This document shows, in pieces, positions 20,900 through 33,033 of a DNA stretch of 56,331 nt (position 1 is its first letter; every line of letters starts with the position of its first letter). The position numbers and the translations under genes are program-made. This DNA is from Gammaproteobacteria bacterium (GTDB taxonomy: Bacteria > Pseudomonadota > Gammaproteobacteria > Arenicellales > UBA868), in assembly GCA_014239575.1 (NCBI GenBank), contig JAAZYQ010000005.1, forward strand, positions 1 to 56,331, given 5' to 3'. The notes below the pieces were generated by a model. It searched no databases. It was given only the letters and a program-made list of their open reading frames with translations, and was not told the origin of the DNA.

Positions 20900-21021
20900 T
20901 GCGCCTGATTGTGAAATCCTGGCGACCTCGGCCAGGACCAGGTTTGGCGTTAGCTATGGTTTGCGGTAGCCTTGGCGACCCTCAAAGTAACTTGACTGGC
21001 CACAGGACCTTATCAACAAAC

Positions 21022-21876
21022 ATGAGTCTTAAGAATATCGGTGTGATTGGTGCCGGCACGATGGGTAATGGTATTGCCCAAATCTGCGCGATCCGGGGCT
21101 ATAACGTCATCATGCAGGATGTCTCTGACAGTGTGGCGCAAAAAGGCCTGCATGCCCTGGGTGTCAGCCTGGAGCGGTTGGTAAAAAAAGACAAAATCAC
21201 CCAGGAGGCAAGTGTCCAGGCGCTGGGCAGAATCCAGACTACCACTGATATTGAAGCCCTGGCGGAGTGTGATCTGGTGGTCGAGGCAGCCAGTGAAAAT
21301 ATGGATGTCAAATTGCCGATTTTTTCAAAACTCCACGCAATCTGCCAAGAGAGCGCCATCCTGGCTTCGAATACCTCGTCACTGTCGTTAACCCGGATCG
21401 CGGCTGCCAGTGGTCGCCCTGACCGTGTCATCGGCATGCATTTTTTCAACCCGGTGCCACTGATGGCGCTGGTCGAAGTGATTCGGGCTTTGCAGACCTC
21501 AGATGAGACCTACGCAGCAGTTGAACTGCTGGCCCGAGACCTGGGAAAAACCCCGGTCAGCGTTAAGGATAGTCCGGGCTTTGTCGTCAATCGGATGCTG
21601 GTTCCAATGATTAACGAAGCCGCTTTTATTCTCTACGAGGGGCTCGCCAATGCGGAAGATATCGATGCAGCCATGAAACTCGGAGCGGCCCATCCTATGG
21701 GCCCGCTGGCTCTCGCTGATATGATCGGTTTGGATGTTTGCCTTTGGGTTATGGATGTGTTGCACCAGGAATTTGGTGACTCCAAATTCCGGCCGTGCCC
21801 TTTACTGAAGCAGAAAGTCGATGCCGGGTACCTGGGACGCAAGACCGGGCGTGGCTTCCATGACTACAGTCGTTAA
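21022..21876 (+). CDS. 3-hydroxybutyryl-CoA / 3-hydroxyacyl-CoA dehydrogenase
   Basis: Start set at [20 protein letters not shown]; '[18 protein letters not shown]', 'PGFVVNRML'. Confidence 0.95.
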   Translation: MSLKNIGVIGAGTMGNGIAQICAIRGYNVIMQDVSDSVAQKGLHALGVSLERLVKKDKITQEASVQALGRIQTTTDIEALAECDLVVEAASENMDVKLPIFSKLHAICQESAILASNTSSLSLTRIAAASGRPDRVIGMHFFNPVPLMALVEVIRALQTSDETYAAVELLARDLGKTPVSVKDSPGFVVNRMLVPMINEAAFILYEGLANAEDIDAAMKLGAAHPMGPLALADMIGLDVCLWVMDVLHQEFGDSKFRPCPLLKQKVDAGYLGRKTGRGFHDYSR

Positions 21877-21903
21877 ATTTTCCGGCGGCAGGCAACCAAG
21901 CTG

Positions 21904-24021
21904 GTGATCACCTCAAACGCTGAGTCGGGGGACTATGAAGAACCCTTGCGGCTAGGTATTGATACGGGCGGCACTTATACCGACGCGGTACTACTCGATC
22001 GCGCCGGGTCGGTGATCAGTACCGCCAAGGCGCTGACAACTCATCATCAACTGACGGTGGGTATTGGTGAGGCATTAAAGCAACTTCCCTTCGAGTTGCT
22101 AGCCCGGAGTTCTCTGGTTTCTCTATCAACCACGCTCGCGACCAACGCGGTAGTCGAAGGTCGTGGCACGCCCGTGTGCCTGCTGCTGGCAGGCTACAGC
22201 GCTCAGCAGGTGGATCAGGCGCAGCTGGATAAAATTGTCCGTGGGGGGCAGTGTGTGCTGATCGGTGGCGGTCACGATGCCGGTGGTGTCGAGCGCGAAC
22301 CGCTGGATATAAAAAAGGCGCATCAGGCCATCGAGTCTCAATGCGATGAGGTTGCTGCTTTCGGGATTTCAGGGCTCTTTGGGGTTCGCAATACCGAACA
22401 CGAGTTGCGCCTACGCGATCTGGTCCATTCACTGACCGATAAACCGGTCACCTGCGGGCACGAACTGGCCTCACAACTGGATGCGCCGCGGCGGGCTCTG
22501 ACAGTCGCCTTTAACGCCTCGTTGATTCCTTATATCGATGAGCTGATCCGCGCGGTACAGGTCATCCTCAGCGAATACCAGATTACTGCCCCGCTGATGA
22601 TGGTTAAAGGAGATGGTTCGCTAATCAGTGTTGAGCTTGCCCTGGCCCGCCCAGTAGAAACCATCTTGTCCGGGCCAGCGGCGAGCGTCATGGGTGCCGC
22701 TTTACTGTTTAAACAAGACAACGCGATTATCGCGGATATGGGCGGCACCACTACCGATATCGCGATCATCACCAACGGCGAGCCAGTGGTAAGCTCTAAA
22801 GCAACGGTTATTGGTGACTGGCGACCTATGGTCGATGCGGTACGGGTTTTCTCCGTAGGCCTGGGCGGGGACAGTGAGGTCCGCTTTCAAGGTGGGGTTG
22901 GGCTGGCGATCGGGCCACGTCGCGTTATCCCTATGAGCCTACTGGCACACCGGTTTCCTCATCTACTCGAATCGATGGAGCGCCGGAGCCATTCCTCTAC
23001 CAGTGCCCGGAGCAACCGCTATGTAGTTCAGCTGTTTGCTGAAACCAGTCAGAAAAGAAAATTCTCAAAAGCCGAGGCTCAGGCCTGGGAGCGACTCGCC
23101 GATGGCCCGCTGGATCTGGAGGCCGCTGCCGAGAGCGACCGTGAGTTGATGCGAGCGGTTGCCCGGTTGGTGCGTGAGGGTGTCGCCATATACAGTGGGT
23201 TCACCCCGACAGATGCGGCTCATGCGCTCGGAAAAATGAGTCACTGGTCTACTCCGGCTGCCCAGCTCGGCGCAATCATTTGGGCACGACAAATGCGCGA
23301 GGTCTACGGCTGGGGTCAATTCAAGGAACGCGACCCGGTAGGCCCAAGTCAGGCGGTGCAGGACTATGTCATTAGCGTAATCTGTCAAACCCTCGTGTCA
23401 GCCTGCCTGGCAACCGACCCGGATCAACGCAACAGTTTGGAACGAGAACGTACCGCTCGACTTTTCAGCGAGTGGATCAATGGAATGAGCCGCATTGACG
23501 GCGATCTGTTCTCGTTGCAATTGGACCGCGGGCGCACCCTGGTGGCCGTAGGCGCTCCCGCGCCGATCTACTACCCCGAGGCGGCCCAGCGCCTCAATAT
23601 CACGCTAGCCCTGCCTGAGCATGCAGAGGTTGCCAATGCCATTGGCGCGGTCGCCGGTAGTATTGCCCAGCGTGGGCAGGTCACGGTGACCCAGCCTGCA
23701 CAGGGAATCTTCCGGGTGTTCGGCCTAAAGGGGCCGGTAGATCATAGTCATCTAGATGATGCCTTGTTGGATGCCGAAAACCAGGCAATCCAACTGGCCC
23801 GGAAGAAAGCCCTTATGGCGGGGGCAAAGGAGATCCAAATCACCGTATCCCGCGATCAGGACGTTGTTGATGATCCGGATTCACCAGCCACCGTCTTTTT
23901 TGAAGGACGGGTCACCGCGATTGCCAGTGGCCGCCCCGCCATGGGTCCAACTGAACGACCTTTGCCTCAAAGGGCGACAGGCGTACAATCCGGCGCGGAT
24001 CTGACGGGCCAAACAGATTAG
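21904..24021 (+). CDS. Hydantoinase/oxoprolinase family protein (HyuA-like)
   Basis: 705 aa; 'LGIDTGGTYTDAVLLD', 'TILSGPAASVMGAA', 'IADMGGTTTDIAII'. Confidence 0.9.
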   Translation: MITSNAESGDYEEPLRLGIDTGGTYTDAVLLDRAGSVISTAKALTTHHQLTVGIGEALKQLPFELLARSSLVSLSTTLATNAVVEGRGTPVCLLLAGYSAQQVDQAQLDKIVRGGQCVLIGGGHDAGGVEREPLDIKKAHQAIESQCDEVAAFGISGLFGVRNTEHELRLRDLVHSLTDKPVTCGHELASQLDAPRRALTVAFNASLIPYIDELIRAVQVILSEYQITAPLMMVKGDGSLISVELALARPVETILSGPAASVMGAALLFKQDNAIIADMGGTTTDIAIITNGEPVVSSKATVIGDWRPMVDAVRVFSVGLGGDSEVRFQGGVGLAIGPRRVIPMSLLAHRFPHLLESMERRSHSSTSARSNRYVVQLFAETSQKRKFSKAEAQAWERLADGPLDLEAAAESDRELMRAVARLVREGVAIYSGFTPTDAAHALGKMSHWSTPAAQLGAIIWARQMREVYGWGQFKERDPVGPSQAVQDYVISVICQTLVSACLATDPDQRNSLERERTARLFSEWINGMSRIDGDLFSLQLDRGRTLVAVGAPAPIYYPEAAQRLNITLALPEHAEVANAIGAVAGSIAQRGQVTVTQPAQGIFRVFGLKGPVDHSHLDDALLDAENQAIQLARKKALMAGAKEIQITVSRDQDVVDDPDSPATVFFEGRVTAIASGRPAMGPTERPLPQRATGVQSGADLTGQTD

Positions 24022-24033
24022 ACCGCATCACTC

Positions 24034-24960
24034 ATGAATACCAGTATCCATAACGGTTCACGAAAGGATATCAACAGCCGGCCGCATATCTATTACGATG
24101 GCTACTGGATCCGTTACTACGCCCCTCCGGCAGAAACACTTTCAGCCAAGCGTGACCTGCTGTTGATGCTGACACGCCGGACCTTCCACCACACTGAGCC
24201 CGGAATTAATACTCCCGGAAACAAAGTAGAAACTGCACGATCCAGTTATGAGATGGAGCAAAACCCGGCGTGTAAGCGTGTCAATGCCGCCATGCTTGCC
24301 GGCGCTCTATTCAATCGCGCAACAGATATTTTTACCAGCATTGTCAGCCTCGAAAGCAAGGGCATTGAAGTCAGTACGGATAATGAACTGATGCGCGAGT
24401 GCAGCGCTTGTTTCGAGGAGGCGCTTGAACTGGGCAAACAGGTTCGCCATCCGAGTGGGCACGAAGGCATAGACGAGTTATGGGGGGAGCCTTTCAAAGT
24501 ATTTACCCACTCCATTGCCAGCTACTATGAAAGCCGATACGTCAAGATTTCACAGACAATGAAGGCAATTGACGAAATCACCAAACGCATTGTTGAGGTT
24601 TTTGGGGAGATGTCGAGTTTTCATGGCATCGATGCAACCGTCCTACAGTTTGCACGTGCTGGGCGCGTCGAGTGCGAGATGATGAAGAGCGACCCGGATT
24701 TCTTCAGTAACTGGCCCGAGTTTGTGACCCTCAAGGAGCAGATCAAGGCGTTCCAGCCGACGCCCCCTGCAGATCTGGCTGCTATAGCCCGGATCCAACT
24801 GCACCGAGGTTGTGGGCTACTGAGTGACGGCGCTGATCTCATTTCCTATATGGCCGGCGTCCGGGTGCCCATGCCCAAGAGCAAACGCGAGTACCTGGAT
24901 GCCCTGGATGACTTCGAGATCGATTGCCAGGGCGTCGGGCTTAAATCCAAGCCCGCGTAG
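24034..24960 (+). CDS. Conserved-looking hypothetical protein, 308 aa
   Basis: Long ORF with ATG start 12 bp after the upstream gene and codon usage consistent with coding; no family recognised. Confidence 0.75.
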   Translation: MNTSIHNGSRKDINSRPHIYYDGYWIRYYAPPAETLSAKRDLLLMLTRRTFHHTEPGINTPGNKVETARSSYEMEQNPACKRVNAAMLAGALFNRATDIFTSIVSLESKGIEVSTDNELMRECSACFEEALELGKQVRHPSGHEGIDELWGEPFKVFTHSIASYYESRYVKISQTMKAIDEITKRIVEVFGEMSSFHGIDATVLQFARAGRVECEMMKSDPDFFSNWPEFVTLKEQIKAFQPTPPADLAAIARIQLHRGCGLLSDGADLISYMAGVRVPMPKSKREYLDALDDFEIDCQGVGLKSKPA

Positions 24961-25151
24961 CCAACCTGCTTAACCAGCCAATCACGACGGCGACTATCCG
25001 GGTACCGATCCTGGGGATTGGCGGCGACTTGAATTTTGTGCGCAAACGCGATTGTCAATTCAGGTGCTATAGCCCGAATCGGCGCTCGTGCTGCCCGCCC
25101 GACCATCGAGCACCTTTTGTTTATTTCCGATGAGCGGATTCAGCGCTTGCT

Positions 25152-25967
25152 TTAGTCAGCAACTCGCTTTTGGTACAGGCCACTGTTGGCGAGAATCGGT
25201 CCCAGATGCCGCGCCAACCGATCAGCCCAGACTACAGCTCCCTCCTCAGTCGCGATCAGGTCCTGGCGCACCTCGATCAGCACATGCGGGAAACCATTTA
25301 CCCCGCCATGGGTCTCAATCGTATAGCCCACATGCTCACGAGCATCGTAGGGCCGGTTGTCTCCAACGCACAAATCCGGATCGCCTCGAAGGCTATCCAG
25401 TAACGGTAGACTCATGCGCTGATCATCTTTCCATAGTATTCCAATCTGCCAGGGCCTGAGCTTGCCCGATATCGCTGGGGTAAAACTATGTACCGCTATC
25501 AATGCTGGTACGCCATGCTTGGCATGTACCCATTTGACTTGGGCCGCGACCGCTTTGTGGTAAGGGATAAAGATCTCCTTTTCGCGGGACAGTCGCTGCT
25601 CGGTCGAAACATTCTGATTGCCGGGTACGATAAAGCCATCACTACAGGGCGCAATAGAAGTCGGATCATTAAGAGGCCGATTGAGATCAATCACCAGTCG
25701 TGAAAACCGTGCCAGCACCAGGACAGCGTCGAGCCGATGTGCGAGGCGGTGAGCCAGCATCTCGCAACCGATATCCAATGCAATGTGCCTGGCCCGCAGG
25801 TCTGCATCCAACCCCAAATCAGCCAGTGCCCGTGGAATGACGTTACGGGCGTGATCGCACACCAGCACCAATGGGGCACGCCCTCCAACATTACCAATCT
25901 CAAACGGCGGAGTCTCATCCTCTGCCAGCAGTGGTAAAGCGCCTGAATGACTACTGCGGTTATCCAA
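25152..25967 (-). CDS. N-formylglutamate amidohydrolase family protein
   Basis: 271 aa; 'LVLVCDHARNVIPRAL', 'ALDIGCEMLAHRLAHRLDA', 'LARFSRLVIDLNRP'. Confidence 0.9.
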   Translation of the reverse strand: MDNRSSHSGALPLLAEDETPPFEIGNVGGRAPLVLVCDHARNVIPRALADLGLDADLRARHIALDIGCEMLAHRLAHRLDAVLVLARFSRLVIDLNRPLNDPTSIAPCSDGFIVPGNQNVSTEQRLSREKEIFIPYHKAVAAQVKWVHAKHGVPALIAVHSFTPAISGKLRPWQIGILWKDDQRMSLPLLDSLRGDPDLCVGDNRPYDAREHVGYTIETHGGVNGFPHVLIEVRQDLIATEEGAVVWADRLARHLGPILANSGLYQKRVAD

Positions 25968-26053
25968 CTTTTTTCCTCTGTTATACCAATCGCCGGGTCT
26001 GGGTTATGCTCGCACCGCCGGTTAAGTCCGATCCCCTAATCTAAGCTGAGTCA

Positions 26054-26944
26054 ATGAATCTTTCCCGTGCGCCTAAAGACTACGCTCTTTTGTTAGGGCT
26101 TGCCATGATATGGAGCGGATCCTTTGTTTTCATCAAGATCGGCGTCGACACGGTCGGGCCATTGACCCTGACCGCGGCTCGTCTGGGCATTGCCGCCGGC
26201 GTTCTATACCTATGGCTGAGAATCAACGGTGAGCGACTGCCGCGAGATAGGACCTCGTTAAAGATTTTCGCATTCATTGGGCTTTTTGGAAACGCATTAC
26301 CGTTTACCTTGATCAGTTGGGGTGAAATTCATATTGACAGTGGTCTGACTGCCGTGCTGATGGGGGTCATGCCCGTAGCTACGGCAGTTCTGGCTCACCT
26401 GTTTATCCGGGACGAGCCGTTTACCACCCAAACCGCAATCGGAATCTCGATTGGCTTTGGCGGTCTTCTAATCCTGATCGGGGCCGAGGCACGGGCCGGG
26501 CTGACCGCGCCGATCCTGGCCCAATTGGCGGTAATCACCAGCGCCATCTGCTATGGCGCATCCGCCACCTTTGCCCGTTACTATGCTGGACACGGTAGTG
26601 GCAGAGTGATGGCTACGGGGGCCATGCTGGCCGGTTTGCTATGGATGTTACCGGCCACGTTAATTCTCGAGCAGCCCTGGCAGATGCATCCAGGCATGGG
26701 TGGGTTCGCCGCGATCGCCTACCTCGGTCTTTTGCCTACAGCCCTCGCAGCACTACTGTTCTTTTACCTAATCCCTCGCCTCGGGGCAAACAACTTCGCC
26801 CAGATCAACTATTTGATACCCGTTCTGGGCGCACTATGGGGTGTGATTTTTTTAGGCGAGACGGCTTCGTGGCGCCTGCTGACCGCTTTGGCGCTAGTGC
26901 TGGCTGCCATCACTATCGTTCGCAAACGCCTGCCCAATCGCTGA
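26054..26944 (+). CDS. EamA/DMT superfamily transporter
   Basis: 296 aa with about 10 TM segments and two EamA repeats ('WSGSFVFIKIGVDTVGPLTLTAARL'). Confidence 0.92.
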   Translation: MNLSRAPKDYALLLGLAMIWSGSFVFIKIGVDTVGPLTLTAARLGIAAGVLYLWLRINGERLPRDRTSLKIFAFIGLFGNALPFTLISWGEIHIDSGLTAVLMGVMPVATAVLAHLFIRDEPFTTQTAIGISIGFGGLLILIGAEARAGLTAPILAQLAVITSAICYGASATFARYYAGHGSGRVMATGAMLAGLLWMLPATLILEQPWQMHPGMGGFAAIAYLGLLPTALAALLFFYLIPRLGANNFAQINYLIPVLGALWGVIFLGETASWRLLTALALVLAAITIVRKRLPNR

Positions 26945-26970
26945 GGACGAACCCTGGTGTAACTGTCTGA

Positions 26971-29637
26971 TCAATCCAGTAACTGGCGCACCATGTAAGG
27001 CAGAATGCCACCGTTGCAGTAGTAATCCCACTCCTTAGGGGTATCGATACGGACCTTCGTCATAAAAGATTCGATGCCGCCATCGGATCGGGTCATGCGT
27101 ACCTCAAGCTCGGTCGCGCCGACGATCGGCTGCGCCAGATCAAACACTTCAGTGCCCGAAATGTTCAAGCTCTTAGCACTCTCGCCATCCGCAAACTCCA
27201 GCGGCAATACACCCATGCCTATTAGATTGGAGCGGTGGATACGCTCAAAGCTTTCGACCAAGACCGCCTTCACACCCAGCAAAGAAGCGCCCTTGGCTGC
27301 CCAGTCTCGCGAGGATCCCGTACCATACTCCTTGCCGCCAATAACCAGCAGCGCGGTACCTTTTGCCGCGTAAGACATCGCGGCGTCATAAATGGTCATC
27401 TGCTCGCCATCAGGTTGGAAGGTAGTCCAGCCGCCTTCAGTGCCGGGTGCCATAGCGTTGCGTAGCCGGATATTGGCAAAAGTTCCACGCACCATCACCT
27501 CGTGATTACCACGGCGCGACCCATAAGAATTGAAATCTGCTCGCTTCACCCCTTGCTCCTGCAAATATTGTCCAGCTGGGCTGTCGGCCTGAATGGCTCC
27601 CGCTGGAGAGATATGATCGGTAGTGATGCTATTCCCAAGTAACGCTAAGACTCTGGCGCCGGTCACGGCCTTTATCTGGCCGGGCGTGCGCTCCATGTGA
27701 TCGAAGTACGGGGGGCGACGAACGTAGGTGGAATGCTCATCCCAGGCAAAGCGATTGCCTGCGCTCACCGGGACCTTACCCCACTGGCTGTCGCCGCGGA
27801 AAACATCAGAATAGCGGGAGCGAAACATTTCGCGTGTCACATGTCGGGCAACCGACTGGTTAATTTCAAGTTGTTCAGGCCACAGGTCGGCCAAAGTCAC
27901 CGGACTACCCTCGCCATCCACTCCTATGGGATCATTCACAAGATCGATATCGGTTGTGCCGGCCAGCGCATAGGCTACCACCAAGGGCGGCGAGGCCAGG
28001 AAATTCATGCGCACCTCGGCATGCACCCTGCCCTCGAAGTTTCGATTACCTGAGAGAACTGCACAGGCGATGAGATCCTGTTCCCGGATCACTTCACTCA
28101 CGGGCGCGGGCAAGGGGCCGGAGTTGCCAATACACGTGGTACAGCCGTAACCCACTACCGCGAAGCCAATATTTTCCAGATCATCGAGCAGGCCGGCTTC
28201 ACTCAGATAATCCGTCACTACCTTAGAGCCCGGCGCCAGGGAGGTCTTGACCCAAGGCTTGACGGTAAGGCCGCGTTGCCGCGCGTTGCGGGCGAGCAAA
28301 CCAGCCGCCATGATCACACCCGGATTTGAGGTATTAGTGCAACTCGTGATCGCGGCAATGGCGACTCCAAGATCTGGAAATTCCATTGTCTCGCCATCAA
28401 GTGTCATCCTGCCAGTCCGACGCTCGCGGCTACCGCTGAGCTCGGTTGCAGCATCGTTGATCACCTGCTGGGCTTCAGTCAGGGCGATGCGGTCTTGTGG
28501 CCGCTTTGGCCCGGCAATGCTGGCCACGACGGTGCCAAGATCAAGGTGGGTGGTTTCGCTGTAGTGCGCCGGCACCGCCCCGGGTTCCCGAAACAATCCC
28601 TGACGTCGCGTGTACGCCTCTACCAGTGCGATATCCTCTTCGGATCGCCCGGTCAAACGCAGATAATTGAGCGTTTCTTGATCAACGGGGAAAAATCCAC
28701 AGGTAGCCCCGTACTCGGGCGCCATATTAGCGATGGTAGCCTTGTCTGCTAGCGAAAGGTGGTCCAATCCATCGCCGTAGAATTCAACAAATTTTCCAAC
28801 CACGCCGTGCCGGCGCAGAATTTCGACTACGCTAAGGACCAGGTCCGTGGCGGTGGCGCCCTCGGGAAGAGTGCCGTGCAATTCAAATCCAACGACGTCA
28901 GGGATCAGCATGGTCACGGCTTGGCCGAGCATGGCCGCCTCCGCCTCGATTCCACCTGCACCCCAACCCAGCACCCCCAGGCCATTAACCATGGTCGTGT
29001 GCGAATCAGTCCCGACCACCGTATCAGGATAGGCCAGTCGTTCCCCACCACAGTCACGACTAAAGACCACACTGGAGAGGTACTCAATATTTACCTGATG
29101 AACAATACCCGTGGATGGAGGAACCACACGAAAATTACTAAAGGCGGCTTGACCCCAGCGCAGAAACTGGTAACGCTCTGCATTTCGCTGGTACTCAAGA
29201 TCCGCATTGTTTTGCAGCGCGGCAGCTGTACCAAAATGGTCGACCGTGACTGAGTGATCAATAACCAGATCGGCTGGCGATAAAGGATTTATACGCTCGG
29301 GATCCCCATCCAGCGCTGCAATAGCTTCACGCATGGCGGCTAAATCCACAATCGCAGGCACCCCTGTAAAATCCTGCATCAAAACTCGGGCCGGGGCGAA
29401 GGCTATCTCAGCCGTACTTGTCGAGCTCGGGCTCCAACCGGCCAAAGCCTCGATATCGCCAGCAACGACATCGATGCCATCCTCGGCACGAAGTACGTTT
29501 TCCAAAAGAATCTTTAAAGTCACGGGCAGTCGCGTCAGATCAAACTGATCGGACAAAGCATCGAGGGCGAAAATCTGGTAGCGCCGGCCGTTAACATCCA
29601 GCGAAGTCCTGGCATTAAAAGAATTATTCATCTGCAC
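26971..29637 (-). CDS. acnA: Aconitate hydratase
   Basis: 888 aa; '[33 protein letters not shown]', '[23 protein letters not shown]', '[15 protein letters not shown]'. Confidence 0.97.
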   Translation of the reverse strand: MQMNNSFNARTSLDVNGRRYQIFALDALSDQFDLTRLPVTLKILLENVLRAEDGIDVVAGDIEALAGWSPSSTSTAEIAFAPARVLMQDFTGVPAIVDLAAMREAIAALDGDPERINPLSPADLVIDHSVTVDHFGTAAALQNNADLEYQRNAERYQFLRWGQAAFSNFRVVPPSTGIVHQVNIEYLSSVVFSRDCGGERLAYPDTVVGTDSHTTMVNGLGVLGWGAGGIEAEAAMLGQAVTMLIPDVVGFELHGTLPEGATATDLVLSVVEILRRHGVVGKFVEFYGDGLDHLSLADKATIANMAPEYGATCGFFPVDQETLNYLRLTGRSEEDIALVEAYTRRQGLFREPGAVPAHYSETTHLDLGTVVASIAGPKRPQDRIALTEAQQVINDAATELSGSRERRTGRMTLDGETMEFPDLGVAIAAITSCTNTSNPGVIMAAGLLARNARQRGLTVKPWVKTSLAPGSKVVTDYLSEAGLLDDLENIGFAVVGYGCTTCIGNSGPLPAPVSEVIREQDLIACAVLSGNRNFEGRVHAEVRMNFLASPPLVVAYALAGTTDIDLVNDPIGVDGEGSPVTLADLWPEQLEINQSVARHVTREMFRSRYSDVFRGDSQWGKVPVSAGNRFAWDEHSTYVRRPPYFDHMERTPGQIKAVTGARVLALLGNSITTDHISPAGAIQADSPAGQYLQEQGVKRADFNSYGSRRGNHEVMVRGTFANIRLRNAMAPGTEGGWTTFQPDGEQMTIYDAAMSYAAKGTALLVIGGKEYGTGSSRDWAAKGASLLGVKAVLVESFERIHRSNLIGMGVLPLEFADGESAKSLNISGTEVFDLAQPIVGATELEVRMTRSDGGIESFMTKVRIDTPKEWDYYCNGGILPYMVRQLLD

Positions 29638-29753
29638 TCCTTGGCTGTCAGTGAGAATCAGGAAACGCTGACACTATCACTCCTGGTTTGATTGAGGAAA
29701 AGTGGCGGACTGGGATTCTACCGCAGGCGCAAACACGCCTTGGTATCTCAAGA

Positions 29754-31796
<2,043 letters not shown>

Positions 31797-31838
31797 TCAC
31801 GGCGCAAGATCATTCATCCTTCATTTGACAGGCTCGGC

Positions 31839-33032
31839 TCAGAACAAGCGCCGGGCCTCATCCGAGCCCGACTCCACACCGTACTTCTTCATCGACGACT
31901 CGATCGATTGAATTTGTCGACGGATCGAATCGAATTGCACAGGTGACAGGATCACCCCGTCCGGGTCTACCAGTGAACCGTTAAGCTCAGTTGAAATATA
32001 CTGCGCAACCGACCTAAGTTCGGTAAAAGTCCGGGTGGGATGTTCGACCCGCGGTATATTCATAAACAGCGCCAGACCTCGGAACATGCCTGATTCCAGA
32101 TCTGCATAACTAAAACTCCCTGGTTCACACCGGTTGGCGAGCCCAAAGCGGCTGACTCCGGTTCGTGAATCAAAGAAATGGAAGATATCTTGCTCACCCA
32201 GGCGCATACCGGCACGCTCCGCTACCCGCGCCACGTCCGGCCCAGAAAACCCAGCACCAGGTTCAGGTTCAATATTGATAACCGCCAGCAGATCAAATTC
32301 GTGGCAAAATCTCTCCAGCCGAGCCGCCTCGGGCAAGGCTTCTTCAATACTGGACTCAAACTGTAGCGGTCGATCCAGGGTCTCTGCGAGAGCATAGGCT
32401 AGATTGTTAAAACGAGTCAGCTCCGATTCATCGACACAACGATCCGGGTCCGCCATTTGCACGCTAATAATCAGGTCGGTAAAGATCTCTCCGGCCGAGG
32501 CATCTCGCAGATCAAGCCAGGCATTACCCGGCTCCGTACGACCATGAATCGCCCTTGGGTGCGATAGGTTTATCTCGTGCTCACGGAAAACCGACAAGGC
32601 AAGATCACGAGTTACAGGAGTCTGTCCAGGTAAACGCACCCAGTAGTCGATCTTGATCGGTGCAGAGCCAATCTTAGAGTCAAGTACACGGGTCGGTTCG
32701 CTGGGGTGCTGATCTGCACTGTCGACTGGAGTGGTAGTGGTTTGGTCGGCTGCCTTCGAACCGCTCCCTTTCGGCCGAGCGCTGGCGTGGCCCTCAAAAT
32801 CATGGGATGCCATCAATGATGGTTCACGCTGACGCACTCGATTAACCAAGCGATCCGGATGAACAAAATTGAGTGCCGCCGGCCATCGAAAATTTACAAC
32901 TGGTGACGCGATACCGCTGCGCAGTCGCGCCAGCCAAGATGCCGATGTTGACCGGCGCTTAAGAAATGACAGTGCGGCAATCACGCCCAATATTACCAGG
33001 CCCAGCATTATCAAGGCCATTTGCAGGCTCAT
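31839..33032 (-). CDS. zipA: Cell division protein ZipA
   Basis: 397 aa; N-terminal TM segment, variable linker, ZipA C-terminal FtsZ-binding domain; located between smc and ligA. Confidence 0.88.
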   Translation of the reverse strand: MSLQMALIMLGLVILGVIAALSFLKRRSTSASWLARLRSGIASPVVNFRWPAALNFVHPDRLVNRVRQREPSLMASHDFEGHASARPKGSGSKAADQTTTTPVDSADQHPSEPTRVLDSKIGSAPIKIDYWVRLPGQTPVTRDLALSVFREHEINLSHPRAIHGRTEPGNAWLDLRDASAGEIFTDLIISVQMADPDRCVDESELTRFNNLAYALAETLDRPLQFESSIEEALPEAARLERFCHEFDLLAVINIEPEPGAGFSGPDVARVAERAGMRLGEQDIFHFFDSRTGVSRFGLANRCEPGSFSYADLESGMFRGLALFMNIPRVEHPTRTFTELRSVAQYISTELNGSLVDPDGVILSPVQFDSIRRQIQSIESSMKKYGVESGSDEARRLF

Positions 33033-33033
33033 T

